Assembly (NCBI GenBank): GCA_029532415.1
Contig: JAQOTA010000054.1
Span: forward strand, 1,116,001-1,180,000
Length of the DNA stretch: 64,000 bases
Direction: 5' to 3'
From: Marasmius tenuissimus
Taxonomy: Eukaryota > Basidiomycota > Agaricomycetes > Agaricales > Marasmiaceae
The notes under the pieces were generated by a model, which did not search any database, had not been told where the DNA came from, and saw only the letters and a program-made list of their open reading frames with translations. Every line of letters begins with the position of its first letter. Position 1 is the stretch's first letter. The position numbers and the translations under genes were made by a program. Positions 11,067-22,489 of this stretch are shown in pieces.

Positions 11067-11418
11067 TGCTTAATGGAAGGCATGTCGCGTCATTCGCATC
11101 TCGAAGTTGGTTTACTGATACTACATTCGTTAGGCCCTTAAATCAGTGACGAGGTGTCGCGTTGAGGTAGGAGCTTAGTTTTGCCTGTTTTGACTTGACT
11201 GAACCATGGTGCGTGGGTTGATGGCTTCGCGTACTTTCGAAAGCAGTCGAAGTGGCACAGCGAAGGCTTGGACACGGTGCTTCAGGATGAACGACTGCCG
11301 GTGCGCATGTTGCAGATACGGTAGTATTAGAACGTCGTAATCGTGTATGGTTCCAAACATACGGTAAATCTCTGCTAAGGAAACTACAGATTGAGCTATG
11401 GGCAGTAGGTGCGTCCAC

Positions 11419-14238
11419 TCAGTGATGCTCAGACCCTCGCGTACAATTCACCGATGACGCTAAAGATCCCGTCCCTCGACGGCGTGGTAACCCTCTGGGG
11501 CCAGCCCGTCGTTCCGCGGCGTACCTTTGCCACTCGTCGATGAGTTGCTGCCCGACACCGGGCTCCAACTCATGCCCGTCTTTGGAAGCCCTAACCTCTC
11601 GGCTGTGATCCCAAGGATTCCGCAGATGGAATGTACGACTGTACGGAAGACGTTCGGTGCAGATCCATTCGAGGTCGAATTCGACGGTCAAAGGGCCGTC
11701 TACTACGCAGCTCGCCGCGGATCCTTCCGACGCTGAGCTTGACTCTGTCGCATCATCCGAATGATCTAGTAGATTGTCCTCGTAGTAGATGGCGTGCAGA
11801 GACCCGACCAACTTTTCCATAGCCGCGTCCAAACTGAATTGGTAAGGAATGATAGGCATGGACCACTTCTCGTGTTGGTCGCCGAGCTCGCCAGGTGCAG
11901 TGTGGCGTTCTTCGATATAACGCACTTTGGGAGTGGGAGCTTGTGGTGTTTCGTCGTCGTCAATTGGTTGCGGAGAGGTTGGAGACTCCGGGATCGACAA
12001 TTCGAGTTTTTCTAGCGGGGGGGCTATAGGCTCGGGGAGGATCGTCCTTGAGTGTGAAGATGCTATACCCGGCGAAGGGGTATCTTCGTCCACCGCGAGC
12101 TGTGGTGGTTCTTCACTTATCACATCGGAGGACACTGAGAGCCATGGTGATAGACGGTGCTTTATCGACTCAGAGTTCCCGGCCATCCTGGGATCTCAAT
12201 GAGCAGAAGGAAACAGGGAAATAGAGATCGGCATACTTTGCGTAACCCCAGAACTCCTTCCCCTTTTCCACAGCAAAAATCAAAAACACCTCCAGACTCG
12301 TTCGCGCAGCCCGTTCCAGCTCGTCATCAAAAGTTCCGCCCGACCATATCCCACTTTCAGCACTACGCACAAACACATCCTGCAAAGTTATGGTCAGCCG
12401 CACATTTGACACATCAGACCAAAAGCAAGTCCCACCTCCGAATCCGCCTTGACCACAAAAAACCGTTTTGGAAAATATCGCATCAGAACGCTGGACGTCG
12501 TCGAGGCGTAAGAGTCTGAAACATCAGAATGGTTCGAATCCGAGCTCTGGGGTCTCGGCGAGCCTGACTCGCGTTCGCTGAGTAACCTTGCGAGGTTGAA
12601 TGGTTTGGGGGAGTGTATCTCCTCGCCATCGCCATCGGACCTAGCTGGAGAGAAGGCCCTCTGCCTCTTCCTCTGGTCTCGAATCCACCGTATGTGCGGC
12701 CCCGTAGCGCCGTTTGTTCCTGACGGACGATCAATGTGTCCATTTTGAGGCGGCTTAGAGCAATCTAGGGATTCATTGACGTTGGTTGAGTGTTCGATAT
12801 CACTCCATATCTCGGTGACCATGGAGTCGTCCCATACGGGTGCAGGTATGAGAGGAGTCGATGCCATTGCGGTGACCTCCTGTACTATCGTCGAGGCGCT
12901 TGGTCGCACAGAAGGATCCGGATGCCAGCATGCATCCATCATATTCCAGATTGCGTCCTGAAAGTCTGCAAGTGTGTCGGGGCGCGAAGGACGCGCTCCG
13001 GCCAGCACCTGTAATGTTACCGCAGCGCCGTTCTTGTATTCGTAGAAAGGGAGGAGGCCAGTAAGAATCTACCGGGAGTTGGTTTCAAGTTTTGTACGGG
13101 AGTAGGTTGCACTGAACACACCTCATAGCAAACGCATGCGAAAGCATAAATGTCGCTTGCCTTTGTCGCGACTGCATTCTCGGCGTATAATAACTCCGGT
13201 GACAGCCAACGTGCCGATCCTATGGTGCGAGAGGAAGAAGACGAAAGCCTAGAAGCGTGGGTGTCTGATATACGAGAAAGACCAAAGTCGGCGATACAAG
13301 CTCTTCCCGATGGCGTCATCAATATATTGACCTTGAGGGATGGTTAGCATTGGATGTTGGAAGGTAGCATCGAAACAGCCACTCACGCCCTTCAGGTCAG
13401 CATGCACAATCTTCATGATATGAAGATGAGATAGACCCGATGCTACGTCGAATACCTATCGACGTATGAGATGAGAAGTAGGAGAAAAACGGAGGACTCA
13501 CCAGCGAAATGTGATCCACAGACTCGCGTGGGGTATCTTTTAGATACTGCACAAGGTCACCACGATCCATCCACGGAGATACTAAGCATATTCGTTCTCG
13601 AGTGTTATCCAGATAGTAGATGCCGAGGAATGGTAGGACATTCGGGTGTTTGAGTTGCTTCCATACAATCGCTTCGCGAAGGTATTCCTGCATATGTAAT
13701 GTACTCAAGTTCATGAAGCAACGCGGAGGAGGAGAATACACACCTTCAGCGACCGATTCACGTCCGACGTAAGGTACACCTTCACTACCTTCAAACATAC
13801 GGCCCGCACGGAACCAGCATGATTGATAGTCCCTTTCCAAACGTCGCCAAAGCCGCCACCACCAACGGGGTGTTCGCCTTGCTTTTCTACGTTCTGAATA
13901 ACCAGGCATTTTGGGCAACATCCGGAGTTTTTGGAGAGACGGATCATAATCGTGAAGATAATGGATCTCAGTTGAGAGGAAATGGTAGGAGAATCTGCAA
14001 GCTAGAAAGGAAAATTGCTTCAGATTATCGTCTAAGACCTCGATAGGGATCGGACACTCACCAACTGAAGGAGATCCAACCAATGCTGCGCATCTTCGTC
14101 CTTCTTCTCCAAAAATTCCCGCCATTGCTCTTCATCTGCCACTATTGCTTCGAACCTTGCAACCAATTCTTCCAACTCCTCGCTTCGCGTTGTAGAACTG
14201 TTCTCCATTCCACTATGGGTCATGGATTTGGCTTCCAC
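11419..14238 (-). CDS. Kinase C: TKL kinase fused to a YTH RNA-reader domain
   Basis: Exons 14062-14238, 13744-14001, 13502-13687, 13387-13455, 13122-13331, 12436-13068, 12237-12379 and 11419-12187 join in frame to 814 residues. After the leader (1-59) comes a TKL kinase: GGGGFGDVWKG, VCLKVVKVY, IVHADLKG, IADFGLSR, and WLSPELL with APE changed to SPE. Exon 6 runs without interruption from the kinase C-lobe (HPDPSVRPSASTIV) through a linker into RYFPKRFFVVKADSE, the first YTH strand. Exon 7 supplies ESGIWSGG and EVFLIFAVEKGKEFWGYAK; exon 8 starts MAG, then after about 165 residues of low-complexity insert gives FDLEWICTERLPY, HLRNPWDHSREV and ELEPGVGQQLIDEW. YTH domains bind N6-methyladenosine in RNA. 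The first aromatic-cage Trp (GIW) is visible; the others I cannot assign. The function of the fusion is unknown. Confidence 0.8.
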
Positions 14239-14612
14239 CTAGATGGTCGTTGACGTCGAGGTGTAAGCTTCGACTGATGCCATTGGTAGAAGATGCTGTT
14301 GAGCCGCCTCTGATGAACCGTCACTTGACCTGTTTATACATAGCCAGCCTGTATAGCACTACTTGAAAAGGTTAAATGGCCTGTAGAGGGCTCTTGGGAA
14401 GGTAAACGCACTTTGCTACGATGTTATGAAGGTCCAACGGGCTATTGCATGATCGTGGTGGTTGTACAAATCCGAATCGGGATATCGAGAGGGCCACTTG
14501 CCACTAACTCGTTCCTCGAGACGACGCAGGAGACCAAAGGCACAATGAAGTAGCAAAAGGTGATACAAATTACCTTCATTGGGCAAGGATGTTCGCACGC
14601 CCAGGTCAAGCT

Positions 14613-14640
14613 GATCGTGGTCGTGGTCGTGGTCGTGGTT
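14613..14640. repeat. (GTGGTC)n-type microsatellite upstream of kinase C
   Basis: About four tandem copies of a TCGTGG hexamer lie in the flank of kinase C. A shorter version (about three copies) is at 7244-7260 upstream of kinase A, at the corresponding position of the duplicated flank. Confidence 0.6.
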
Positions 14641-15267
14641 CAAGTCAAAGAACCTGAGGTAACTCAGGTACATATGTGACATGACACCGGGCCCGTGCGC
14701 AACTCAACTTTCAAACGCTCGAAAAGCGCCCACCTGGGACCGAGGAGATCATTTAGAGGGCCATCACGACTTGGACTTGGACTGCTTCCCTCACGTTCCT
14801 TCCAAGTAATTGCGAGGCTTTTCCAGGCTCCAATTTCATCGGAGCTACTGGTCTTCTGACTCTCCGTTATGCGAGTCGAGACTGCTTAGCAAGTCAGTTG
14901 AGTCGCTTGCGGACCTACGGTACGCTTCTTCCGCTTTCTCCATTCTCATGCCAGTCAAACAGAAGCCCAACTTCTATCAGGTTTTTGCAGGAACATTCTT
15001 CCGAGTACCTTGCTTCCACCTGCCTATACCCTTTTACGAAATCAATTCGGAACGATGTTTCTCCTCAAAGTAATCTGAAGGTTGCTGGTCAGCGGTGGGA
15101 AGGTCTCAGGCTGCAGGCAAGTGATTCCTCGTCAAATGACTGGAGTCTAGAGGTGATGACCTACTTGCCATATGGTGAAGGCGGGAGCTTCAGTATAAAA
15201 AAGCGACTTCGAATTATTTCTAAGGCATAAAGGGATATGGTGCGTACGACCCCTTGACTACTACGAA

Positions 15268-18200
15268 ATGTCGCTGATAGAGTCGAAACCATGCAAGTGG
15301 AAGCTCGCGTCTCTGTTATCGCTTTCTACAGTGATACCCTATTCTATGGGAGCGCGTAAGTGACGCCTTCGATTCCAAATACGCTGACGAGCGCTGACGA
15401 CAATGTGGGGTTCTGCAGTCAGGCCGCCTCTCTTCAAACGGCTACCAACAGGCTCTATCAAGCCTACAGGATGGGCCCTTGACCAAGCTCGCGTTCAAGC
15501 CGACGGGCTAGCAGGGCATATTCGAAGTTTTGGCTCCTAGTACGTCTCAGTCAACTCTCGCTAGGAATCTATCTGATTGAAGGTTGAACGTCTCACAGCG
15601 TCAAAGGTTCGATCTGGGTCGAAGGGGGTACTATCGAATATAGCGGCATGCACGAGGCAGCACCGTACTGGTTGTAAGTAAACTTTGTCTGAATAATCGT
15701 CTCGAAGCTGATTGTCGCCCATCAGCAATGGCCAAGTCGCCCTAGCCTTCCAACTCAACGATGATCGTTTAAAGAGCGAAATCAAGGATTTCCTGGATTG
15801 GACCCTCCAAAGTCAACAAGCGGATGGTTGGTTTGGCCCGGATGGACTTCGTAACCCCAACCTCCCCCGTCTTACCTGGCCTCGCTATCTCGTCTTATTG
15901 GGAATGATCGTATGTGACTCTTCTAGACTGAGGACACGGTAACGGCCTAATGAACTGTTTTCCAGCAATATGCTGAGGCAGATTCGACCCAAACACAAAG
16001 GATCGTCGACGCCATGCACCGTTTTATCACCATTGTTCACCAAATGTGGAAGGATGGGACACAGGGCGATCCTTCCCTTCCCGGTGAGGAGTTCAAGTAT
16101 CAGCATGTGCGATGGGAAGAAGTATGACCTGGCTGTCACCCCTTCCAAGTTCTTTCTCAGTATCGCTGACTGCGTGGCCCCTTAGCTTGTTTACAGTCTG
16201 CAATGGCTCTACGATAACTATCCAAACGGTGCTTTTTCCGTACTTCTTCGCTGGCTCATGTCCTCATGCTACAACGTCCAGGTCAAGAAAGTATGTTACT
16301 CGAGACCATGCAGCTCGTCAGAAACCAGGGTTTCTCCTGGAAAAACGACTGGTACCAGGACGGAACCTTCCCCAAGACTGCAATCACTACTGGTTTCAAC
16401 ATGCAAACGTGAGTTCCTAATTTTCACGTACGTTCTAAATCCTGAGGCTATCTTGAACCGCAGCCATGGTGTCAACAATGCAGAGGGTGCGCGTTCTTCT
16501 TTGAAGTGTAGGGCGATCTTGACAAGAAACTCAAAGCTATGAAGTCGGAGGCCTTAGCGTTCCGATTCACGGGAGACCAGTCCGACAAGCAGAATACATT
16601 CGATCGCCTCGACATGATCTACAAATATCACGGTCGTGCTTCTGGTAAGATTCTGTCAAACTGGGGTTCACGGTCTTGTTAAGCCAATCTTCTCCCCATC
16701 AGGTACATTCGCGTCGGACGAACATTACGCGGGGCTGAGTCCATCCCGAGGGTGAGTTGAGAACCCACTATCCCTCACGCGCGTCGGGCTCATTCTCTCC
16801 TCTAGAACTGAGCTGTGTACCGTCGTGTACGTTTGAGTCTGTTCTCCCCAGTTTCGTAGTATAACGAACCGCATCCACTATAGGGAGCAGATGTTCTCGC
16901 TCGCGACAATTTATAGCATCTTCGGAAACAACGCTGTAGCTGATAGAGTTGAGAAGATAGGTGAGGAGAACCGGTCTTTCTCCATATGTAGCTGTAATGA
17001 CGCGCCACCACACCCCGCAGCTTACAACGCCCTTCCTGCCGGAATATTCCACGACTGGTGGTGTAAGTTTGTCTATAATTCAATTCGCTGTATGTCGCTG
17101 ATAACTGTTCTCGGATAGCCCATCAGTACGACCAGCAAGGTTAGTTGTTCCTGGATTCCCGGTCGAAAAGTTACCATGGTGCCAACTGCTCTATTCTAGT
17201 AAACCAGATCTGGTCGAAGGTCATGGACCCAGCGCCGTTTGGAAACAACGGACCGACTTCTAACGTCTTTGGATTCGAGCCGTGTGTTTTTCTCCTCACG
17301 TTCCCCTTACCTTTAGTGACGCTTATAACCCAGGAACTACCCGTGCTGCACTGTTAACCACCCTTCGGGATATCCCAAGTTCTGGGCACACCAATATTTC
17401 ATTGATCCGTCCGATACGTCGTTGGTGCATGCGTTTTTGGGACCTGCACAGTACAACGGGAAGGTTGGGAATAATGATGTTACTGGTGAGCGAATACTCG
17501 TGGCTTACGAATATTGGACGCTAACATACCCACAGTCTCGGTCAACACAATTTACCCATTCGGACTGACACTCGAATACGAAATTACCGCCAGCAACGCG
17601 TTCCCGTTCAAGATTCGAGTTCCAGGTTGGGCACAAACGAGTGGAAAGAGTACTGTGGCTATCAACGGTGGAACGCCAACGCAATTGAAGCAGCAGAATG
17701 AGCATGGGCTGTATACGATCCAGGTGGGAACTTTGTCACGTACTTTTCTACGCGACCTCTTACTCATTGTCGCTCCTCAAGGCTGCGAAAGGTACTACAC
17801 GAGTTCGCGTATCTCTCGACGCGCCCATAGAGATCGAGAAGCGATTTAATGGCGCCGTTGCTGTTACTCGTGGCCCCCTCAACTTCGCTTTACAGCTTTC
17901 GAATAACGATACTGTTTCCCCTGGCTTGAGGTCCGTCCTTCTTTGACATCGTTTATATGGGTCAAACAAGCAGTTTAACGACGAGGCTATGCAGGAGCGC
18001 TCAAGCTATCAACAACGTCAAGGGTCTCTACCCCAATGCGCCAGCCCAATACCTCACTCCCGTGAGTTCACACCAATTCCTTGTTCTGTAACGAGTCGGC
18101 TCAAATCCTCGTAGACCGATAACAATACCGTGGATCATGTCCTCTTGCCCACGACTGAATGGCGTTTGGCAATCGATCCGGCCACTCTTAAGCTCGTAGA

Positions 18201-18493
18201 CAACTCAGCTTCGACTACGAGCCTGCCTAAACAAGTTTGGGCGCCTGGAGCGCAGCCTGTTTGGTTCACAGGTCCGTCTTTTCGTCGTTACGTTTATCTT
18301 TGGGTTCCAACGTTCCGTTTTTGTCTACCTAGCCCAAGCCTGCCAGATTGCATGGGGGCTGGAAAAGAACTCGGCTGCTCCGCCTCCACAGAGCCCAGTC
18401 GCCTGTGCTACGGGCCAGAAGTTTGAAGTCAAGCTGGTGCCGTTCGGAGCTGCAAAGCTGAGATTAGGAGAGATACCAGTCATGCAAGTGTAA
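15268..18493 (+). CDS. GH127-type (DUF1680) glycosidase, probably beta-L-arabinofuranosidase-like; possible lesion
   Basis: At least 18 short exons encode a secreted six-hairpin glycosidase. The ATG at 15268 opens a leader with a hydrophobic stretch, then RPPLFKRLPTGSIKPTGWAL. Recognisable blocks are SGMHEAAPYW, WPRYLVLLGMI, KYQHVRWEE, GTELCTVVEQM, NYPCCTVNHPSGYPKFW and VTRGPLNFALQL. In GH127 the E-x-C pair (here ELC) and the adjacent Cys pair (here PCCT) bind zinc, and one of these Cys is the nucleophile. All are present. Substrate is presumably arabinose-containing plant polysaccharide or glycoprotein glycan. One problem: between exons ending at 16486 and starting at 16512 the gap is only 25 nt and out of phase, too short for a normal intron. 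The copy may therefore carry a small deletion. Confidence 0.75.
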
Positions 18494-18552
18494 CTATTGT
18501 ACATTCAGTACCCTTTGTAAGTACTTGAATACGTGCTGAGAACACTCGTGTA

Positions 18553-19368
18553 TCATACAACCGTCTCGTAGTCGGATAGTCTTTTGAGTAGCCTACCCCA
18601 CCGCCCGCCCTGCCAGTCGTTCCCGATCTCTTTCCATTCCTCGCTGTCCTCCCCCCATATGCATCTGCACCACATAACCCAGCCTGCAATGACAAAGTCG
18701 GCCCAGGTGATAGTATCTTCCATCACTAAGAGTGTTTCTGAATCTTTCATCCACTTATCCACCGCACCCCATTCCTCTTTCCATTTGTTCCACAACTCGA
18801 CCTTTTCCTCGCCCTTTGGATACATATCTGCCACCGTATCCACTTTGTACCACTTCGACCGAGCCTCATTGAAAAACTCGTAACTTCTCGGGTTCAGAAT
18901 CGAAGCTACTTGCGGTAACACAAACCTATCAAGGTTTTCCATATGGTCCCATTCGATCGCATGCTGAAACACAGTCTGTAACGAGCGCGTTCCAGGTGGA
19001 AATAGCTTTGGTGTGTCTGGGTACGTTTCGTCGAGATACTCTGCGATGAGCGGGGAGTTTGCTATGGATTTGCCGGTTGAAGGGTCGTGAATGACAGGTA
19101 GGGTGTAATATGGCGTTCCGTCACGTTTGTAGGTGGCAACGCCGAGACGTTTGCAGGTAGCTTCGATGTCGGGGTATTCGACCCAGATAGTCTTGTATGG
19201 GAGCCCCTTGTAGTTTAGGCAGTATCTGGGAACGGTAATGAATGAGTAAAGTTGGCAGAGGCGCAGATGAAGAGGAATATACCTGGTTTTCCAGGTGTTG
19301 GGAGACCAGGCAATCCCGGGGAGTTTGGAGGGGATATCGTAGAACTCGATCACGTTTTCTGAGGACAT
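18553..19368 (-). CDS. Glutathione S-transferase, Agaricomycete (Ure2p/FuA-like) type
   Basis: Two exons (19283-19368 and 18553-19225) give 252 residues, a normal GST length. The thioredoxin-like half begins with IEFYDIPSK...WSPNTWKTRYCLNYKGLPY and includes YYTLPVIHDPSTGK, with the cis-Pro of the glutathione site, and IANSPLIAEYLDETYP, the Ser-rich glutathione-gamma-glutamyl site. The helical C-terminal half carries TWADFVIAGW. No signal peptide, so cytosolic; likely role is detoxification of xenobiotics or wood and plant extractives. It converges on the neighbouring glycosidase gene, with only 59 bp between the stops. Confidence 0.85.
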   Translation of the reverse strand: MSSENVIEFYDIPSKLPGIAWSPNTWKTRYIPLHLRLCQLYSFITVPRYCLNYKGLPYKTIWVEYPDIEATCKRLGVATYKRDGTPYYTLPVIHDPSTGKSIANSPLIAEYLDETYPDTPKLFPPGTRSLQTVFQHAIEWDHMENLDRFVLPQVASILNPRSYEFFNEARSKWYKVDTVADMYPKGEEKVELWNKWKEEWGAVDKWMKDSETLLVMEDTITWADFVIAGWVMWCRCIWGEDSEEWKEIGNDWQGGRWGRLLKRLSDYETVV

Positions 19369-19411
19369 TGTTGGTGAGAATTGCCCCAGTTTATGACACT
19401 CAGGCGTTGGG

Positions 19412-19418
19412 TTTTATA
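19412..19418 (-). promoter_or_regulatory. TATA box of the GST gene
   Basis: TATAAAA on the minus strand, 44 bp upstream of the GST ATG. Confidence 0.5.
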
Positions 19419-20202
19419 GGCAACCGTGCTGTTCATCAGCTGATTGATTGCCGAACCTTTAGGTTTGGCCTCTTACAGGATTGTGCAGGTTTTTCAACCC
19501 ATTTCCCACGCTCCTGATTTGGACGAGCGCGTTCATTTTTACACTCTGAGTCTCCCCCCGTCTGTCGTCTGCCTATAATCCCGATGCCTAACCCGCCTTC
19601 GTCCTTCTATGCCTCTCCCGAAGGCTCTCCGTTGGACCTCACCGTGCCCACAACATTTTCATGCACTGCCGCCAATAGCCGGACCCCCTGCTGGATTCCA
19701 GTATCAGTTTACGGTGTGTAATGCTCGTTTTTTCTGCAACAAGCTCTCCTCTGACTGAAATGCAGTTTTATCTAGGACCGTTTCTTTAAGTCCCTTCATT
19801 TATCTTAGCTTAGAGACTGGACCCTATTCCGAGAACAATGCCATTCATTTTTGTGTGTCTCTTTCGTCTGACTGCCATTCTCGATAAGCTAAATAAGTAA
19901 TATAGTACCATAGTCAGGTGGCGTAAGTGAGCCCGAAGAATATCGTGCTCACTGCTCACTGACGCCTGTAGTTGCAGTGCTGCGACTATAGGCGTCGGTG
20001 ACGACTGCTATGCTACTCCGACAGAGTGTGTTCAATGAGGCATGCAATAGAATTATTTCTCAAGTGCGAGCCATCAAATTTTGGCGGGGATTGGGTGCGG
20101 ACGCTCAGACGGGTTTTCTCACAACAGAGAGGTTCGGCCCGCGCCGCTTGCGGCCATCCCCCCCAGTCATGGTGATGGTATAAGGGCGCCATTGTGGGTA
20201 TG

Positions 20203-21013
20203 AGGACCCCCGATAATGGGCGGGTAGGTCGGATCCGGAAATCGGCCAATTTCGCCCTGGATAGGTGGACTCGAAAATTTCCTTTATTGGTAATCAGTAG
20301 GTGGATTCTGATTCGACCTTGAGCCTACCATGAGACCTTTTGCCGGCTTTTTGTCGAACACATTGCCAGTTTAACCCTTTTTGTCCTCTCTGCGGATACT
20401 GACCTATTTCAATCAATTCGGATGGGGTTTCCCGTGTGACCGAAAAATTTTCTGGCGTAAATTCGGATGGCAGGTCGGTGACCGGTGACACCAACAGAAA
20501 TTTCGTATGGAAATGTAAGGGACTCGGCAGGCTGAGGGAGAATCACGGCGGCTGACAGCCGCCGCCAGTCAAAATTTGCAGAATGCACCGGATTCGGGCC
20601 GAAAATGGCAGGAAATCGGATTTTCTGGCTTTTTGGGCCGCCCGAAATTTTGTCACATTTGGGAACATTTCGGATGACCCCCCTGTGACCTAGTGACCAT
20701 CCGAAAAAATTTCGGATACTGGGGGGCGTGTGACGTGTGACATCCGAATTGGTTGAAATAGGTCAGTATATCTACAACAGGGCTTCGTAGAGGAGGACAA
20801 AGGAGCCTTTGCAGGGGGAAGACAATACAGCGGCGAGGCTATTGTCATGGTATGATGGGCCGAACTTCGGCATTTTGGGCCATTGTAGGTGGACTCTGAT
20901 CCGACCTGAGTGTGGGAAAGTGAACCTGTAGGGCCGGATCCGAGGTTGGTCCAGTTTTTCTTGGATTATAGGTAGATTGTGATTCGACCTACCCGCCTAT
21001 TATCGGGGGTCCT
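20203..21013. mobile_element. Non-autonomous fold-back element with hAT-type 8-bp target duplication
   Basis: The 811-bp element starts with AGGACCCCCGATAATGGGCG and ends with its near-perfect inverted copy. The inverted terminal repeat continues for about 30 bp with a few mismatches. A second inverted pair (about 20392-20425 against 20742-20775) and a GC-rich hairpin near 20545-20570 show that both arms are largely complementary. The 8-bp direct repeat TGGGTATG flanks it exactly (20195-20202 and 21014-21021). No coding capacity. An 8-bp duplication is typical of hAT-superfamily transposases. Confidence 0.8.
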
Positions 21014-21204
21014 TGGGTATGGCGATAAGAATTTAGTCGGAGAACTCCGAACGGGTCGAACTGTACCACCACAGATTGAAGTGAGCGTGGGCACACGAAC
21101 AGGATGGTAAAGTCTCCGAGTCGAGTCTATTGACGGAAAATACAGTAGCTGTGTGGCTAAAAGAACCTGAAGTTACAGAGATTCCATCGTTTCTATGTAC
21201 AACG

Positions 21205-22411
21205 CTAGCTTTGGGTATCATACCGCCGCGGTCTAGAACCTGCAGGTGCCAGTTTCAGATTACAGGTATACAGGAGAAGAAGAAGTGATGTACACACCTC
21301 TCCCGCCGACGAAAGTGTTATTCGAGTTGACAGTGGTCGTATTGTATACATTGCCGGAATTTTTTCGCACCTTCGAATTATTGTTGGTCACGACTTGGCT
21401 ATTTCCGGAAATGTTGTTGACCGTTATTGAGCTAGTGACAGCTGATGAAGTAAGGAAATCGCCGAAGGCATCGTTGAAGCTGAGTTGAGGTGACGGGGTT
21501 GGACGTGCGTGGGCTGCAGAGGGCGTTGAACCAGAGAGAAACGGATTGTTCGACTTCGCCAACGTCGGGGAAGGCAACGCCGTCTCGGTGAGTGCGGGCA
21601 CAGGCTCGGAGCTTGTTCGTTGGGGAATGTCATTTTCTTTACGTTTCAACTCTTCATGGATTGTTTCTTGTCGTGTGGCCATGCGTGCAATAGATTCCCG
21701 GACGGTGATGTGGGATTGGACCTGGTATGGAGGGACGTGGTCAATGCTGGAAGGGGAGATCTCTTAATTGGGTATGACTCACTCCGAAGAGGTCAACTGC
21801 TTGATTGAGTCGTTCACGGAACTCTTTTATCCGATCCAAGTCGGATCTCGAGGATATGTAACGCTTCCAGTACGCCTTGTCAGCTCTTTTCGTCGCATAG
21901 TCTCTTATTTGTCTCAACGTTCTGAAATCAATATTGCTGATATTCAACAGGTGTACTGAGAACTGTGTGTAACCAACGTACTCTTCCAACATATCCAAAT
22001 GCCGCTTCAGTGATGGTGAAATCTCTTGTTCTGCCTCAAACTCTTTGCACACTTCTGCAATGTTCAATACCAGAGAACAGGCATCCGATGCCAAATGTTT
22101 GAAGGAATCTTTGTTGTCTTTTGCTCCCTAAAACCCATGTTGCTTCAATGGAAATATGGGAGAATTATTCAGGGTAAACACACCTGGGCGGCATTAACGA
22201 TTTCCAATGCTATTGCAGCTGCTATTCCAGCATATCCCAACCCTCCCGCGGCTTGCGATACCTCTTTCAAAGCACTGAGGACACTCACGGAAATGTCAGC
22301 TGCTGTTGAATTCCGTTTCCTCCCGTCTGGCCTGGATCCGTCGTCCTTGGTATCCAGCGAGATGCTCGAAGTGCTAGGAGTGCTGGACTCTCGTGTGGGC
22401 ATGGTTAGCAA
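21205..22411 (-). CDS. Helical-bundle protein with Asn/Ser/Thr-rich repeat tail, cell-death-protein-like
   Basis: Exons run from about 22411 to 22186, then the block around 22110-21775, then about 21744-21293, and a short last exon ending at the TAG at 21205. The first half is helical (ADISVSVLSALKEVSQAAGG, ASDACSLVLNIAEVCKEF, ISPSLKRHLDMLEEYV). It resembles the four-helix N-terminal bundle found in MLKL-like and Agaricomycete NLR-associated proteins. A Pro/Ser linker follows. The tail repeats N-rich strands such as SITVNNISGNSQVV and GNVYNTTTVNSNNTFVG, the alternating pattern seen in beta-solenoid or amyloid-type fungal motifs. An extra 5' coding exon upstream of 22411 is possible. Family assignment is by pattern only. 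Confidence 0.55.
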
Positions 22412-22489
22412 GGCGGCCGAGGAAAGTACCTTCTTTGAGCGGCGCTTCTTATCGAGAACCTATCAGATAATTGTTCCTGGTAAAAGATG

